64,000 nucleotides of DNA from Noviherbaspirillum aridicola. GTDB lineage: Bacteria > Pseudomonadota > Gammaproteobacteria > Burkholderiales > Burkholderiaceae_D. Both the position numbers and the translations under genes were made by a program. The stretch spans positions 1-64,000 of the forward strand of contig NZ_BPMK01000012.1 of NCBI RefSeq assembly GCF_019656455.1, given 5' to 3'. This document shows, in pieces, positions 62,816 through 64,000 of this stretch; within the stretch, counting starts at the first letter, position 1, and each line of letters begins with the position of its first letter. The notes beneath the pieces were generated by a model. That model was not told where the DNA came from and searched no databases. It worked only from the letters and a program-made list of their open reading frames with translations.

Positions 62816-63985
62816 TCATACCGGCCCGGCGTCGACGCTGCCCGGCTCGCCCGGCTGGCCCGCATAAGTGCTTACCACGCCGGCCGGGGTGATCTTTCGT
62901 ATCGCATGGTTTCCGGAGTCGGCGACATACAGGTTGCCTGCCGCATCGACCGCCACGCTCGTCGGCCGGTTGAAGCGCGCCTCGCCGCCGGCGCCGTCGG
63001 CGCTGCCCGCGACGCCGGCCGAACCGGCGACCGTCGTCAGCACGCCGTCCGTGCCGTACCGGCGTATCGTGTGGTTATCGGTGTCGGCGAAATAGAGGTT
63101 GCCGGCCTGATCGCTGGCCAGCCCCTGCGCGCCGGCACCGATCCTGGCGCCCGCGCCCGGCCCGTCGATGTGTCCGCAGGTGTTGTCGAACTCCTGCGCG
63201 GCGCGCGCGCCTGCCAGCGTCGACCGCACCCCGGTGGGTGAAATCCTGTCCAGCGTGCAGCTGTACGTGGTCTTCCCGAGCGGCGGAAAGTCCTGCCCGG
63301 TGTTGAGCACGTACAGGTTGCCGCCGGCGTCCCGCACCACGCCGCGCGGCTCCAGCTGGCCTTCGAGCAAGCGCGTCAGGCTCCCGTCCGGCGCCAGCCT
63401 CGCGATCGCCGAGCGGAAGTTGTCCGCGATGTAGAGGCCATGGTGTTCATCCGTCTCGATGCCGAGTCCGTAGATGCCCTCGAAGACGGTCGTGACATTG
63501 CCCTGCCGCGTGATCTTGCGGATGCGTCCTTCATTGAGGAAGGTATCGGTGGCATAGAGATGGCCCGCGGCATCGGTATCGAGCGCCGTCAGCCGGTTGA
63601 AGCGTGCGGCCGCGCCGGTGCCGTCGGCCGGCGGACCGAAGGCATCGCCGAACACCCCGTTGACGCCGGCGAGCGTCGTCACGCTGCCGTCGGGAGCGAT
63701 GCGGCGCACCGTGCCGTTGCCGCCGACATACAGATTGCCGCCGCGATCGAGCGTGAGCGCATAGGGCGAGGTGAAGCGCGCCTCGGGCGCGGCGCGCTCC
63801 GCCGGCAGACCGGGGCGCTCCGGCGTCGGCAGGCCCGGCTCGGGCAGGCTTGGCGGCGCCACGCTCGTGCCGGGCATCATCGACGCCGCGCTCGCCTGCG
63901 TCTCCGTTCCCGGAACGCCATCGCCGCCGCCGCAGCCGGCGATGGCCAGGGGGATGCAGAAGCCAAGAATGAGTTTGCGGATCAT
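62816..63985 (-). CDS. NHL-repeat lipoprotein
   Basis: A 389-residue exported protein with a lipoprotein signal (LILGFCIPLAIAGCGGGDG, lipobox IAGC), a Pro-rich spacer (about 40-70), then five to six NHL beta-propeller blades such as RFTSPYALTLDRGGNLYVGG, ARFNRPTSVAVDAAGNLYVA and DSGNHAIRKITPAGVVSTYA. NHL propellers bind proteins, sugars or metals; the ligand is unknown. The ATG at 63985 has AAGGAG 6 bases upstream; the ATG at 64000 would place that site inside the gene. The protein ends mid-blade (PGSVDAGPV), so the last blade may be closed by the N-terminal strand. Confidence 0.9.
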   Translation of the reverse strand: MIRKLILGFCIPLAIAGCGGGDGVPGTETQASAASMMPGTSVAPPSLPEPGLPTPERPGLPAERAAPEARFTSPYALTLDRGGNLYVGGNGTVRRIAPDGSVTTLAGVNGVFGDAFGPPADGTGAAARFNRLTALDTDAAGHLYATDTFLNEGRIRKITRQGNVTTVFEGIYGLGIETDEHHGLYIADNFRSAIARLAPDGSLTRLLEGQLEPRGVVRDAGGNLYVLNTGQDFPPLGKTTYSCTLDRISPTGVRSTLAGARAAQEFDNTCGHIDGPGAGARIGAGAQGLASDQAGNLYFADTDNHTIRRYGTDGVLTTVAGSAGVAGSADGAGGEARFNRPTSVAVDAAGNLYVADSGNHAIRKITPAGVVSTYAGQPGEPGSVDAGPV

Positions 63986-64000
63986 TGCTTTCTCCTTCAT

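Overview
The window looks like chromosome from a GC-rich betaproteobacterium, most likely in the Burkholderiales near Oxalobacteraceae (Noviherbaspirillum/Herbaspirillum-like). The evidence is the 5' end of a 16S rRNA gene at the left edge, the fused NuoE/NuoF-type formate dehydrogenase subunit, the HpaR-type regulator and the overall gene content. I saw no tRNA, insertion sequence, integrase or CRISPR array.

Layout. 1-575: start of an rRNA operon (minus strand) with leader, boxA and a strong promoter. 575-6595: six-gene carotenoid operon crtZ-crtW-glycosyltransferase-crtY-crtI-crtB, also minus strand and reading toward the rRNA operon; crtE is absent from the window. The predicted product is a ketolated, hydroxylated and possibly glycosylated beta-carotene (astaxanthin type). 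6.8-24.7 kb: metabolic, stress and sensory genes: CsbD, CYTH, thioesterase, aldo/keto reductase, NTT-like transporter, SRPBCC protein, hybrid kinase, acetyl-CoA hydrolase/CoA-transferase with divergent hpaR, VOC, ChaC, RsbR-like kinase, a CBS-ankyrin-CBS cluster, MATE and MFS exporters and a MarR regulator with twin operators. 24.5-32.5 kb: secreted endonuclease and two very large tandem paralogous genes. 32.6-44.5 kb: hydratase, acyltransferase, two adjacent hybrid histidine kinases, thioesterase and a KtrB/KtrA potassium system. 44.5-53.2 kb: bluB, many small stress or envelope genes, glutamate dehydrogenase and a ZIP transporter. 53.2-64 kb: GTPase/DUF2868 pair, NAD-linked formate dehydrogenase, acyl-CoA ligase and an NHL-repeat lipoprotein.

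The most unusual element is the pair of about 1,000-residue proteins at 26164-29271 and 29448-32474. Each carries a domain matching the NEL (IpaH/SspH-type) E3 ubiquitin ligases in its centre and a C-terminal OTU-like cysteine protease (deubiquitinase) domain, with no leucine-rich repeats. They look like effectors that both add and remove ubiquitin in a eukaryotic host cell. No type III secretion genes lie in the window.

A second pattern links scattered genes. Six promoter-like sites of the form GAACT(C/T)-N15/16-TC stand upstream of csbD, the SRPBCC gene, the RsbR-like kinase, a small exported protein and both CBS-pair genes. They resemble ECF sigma (RpoE-type) promoters and suggest a shared envelope or general stress regulon.
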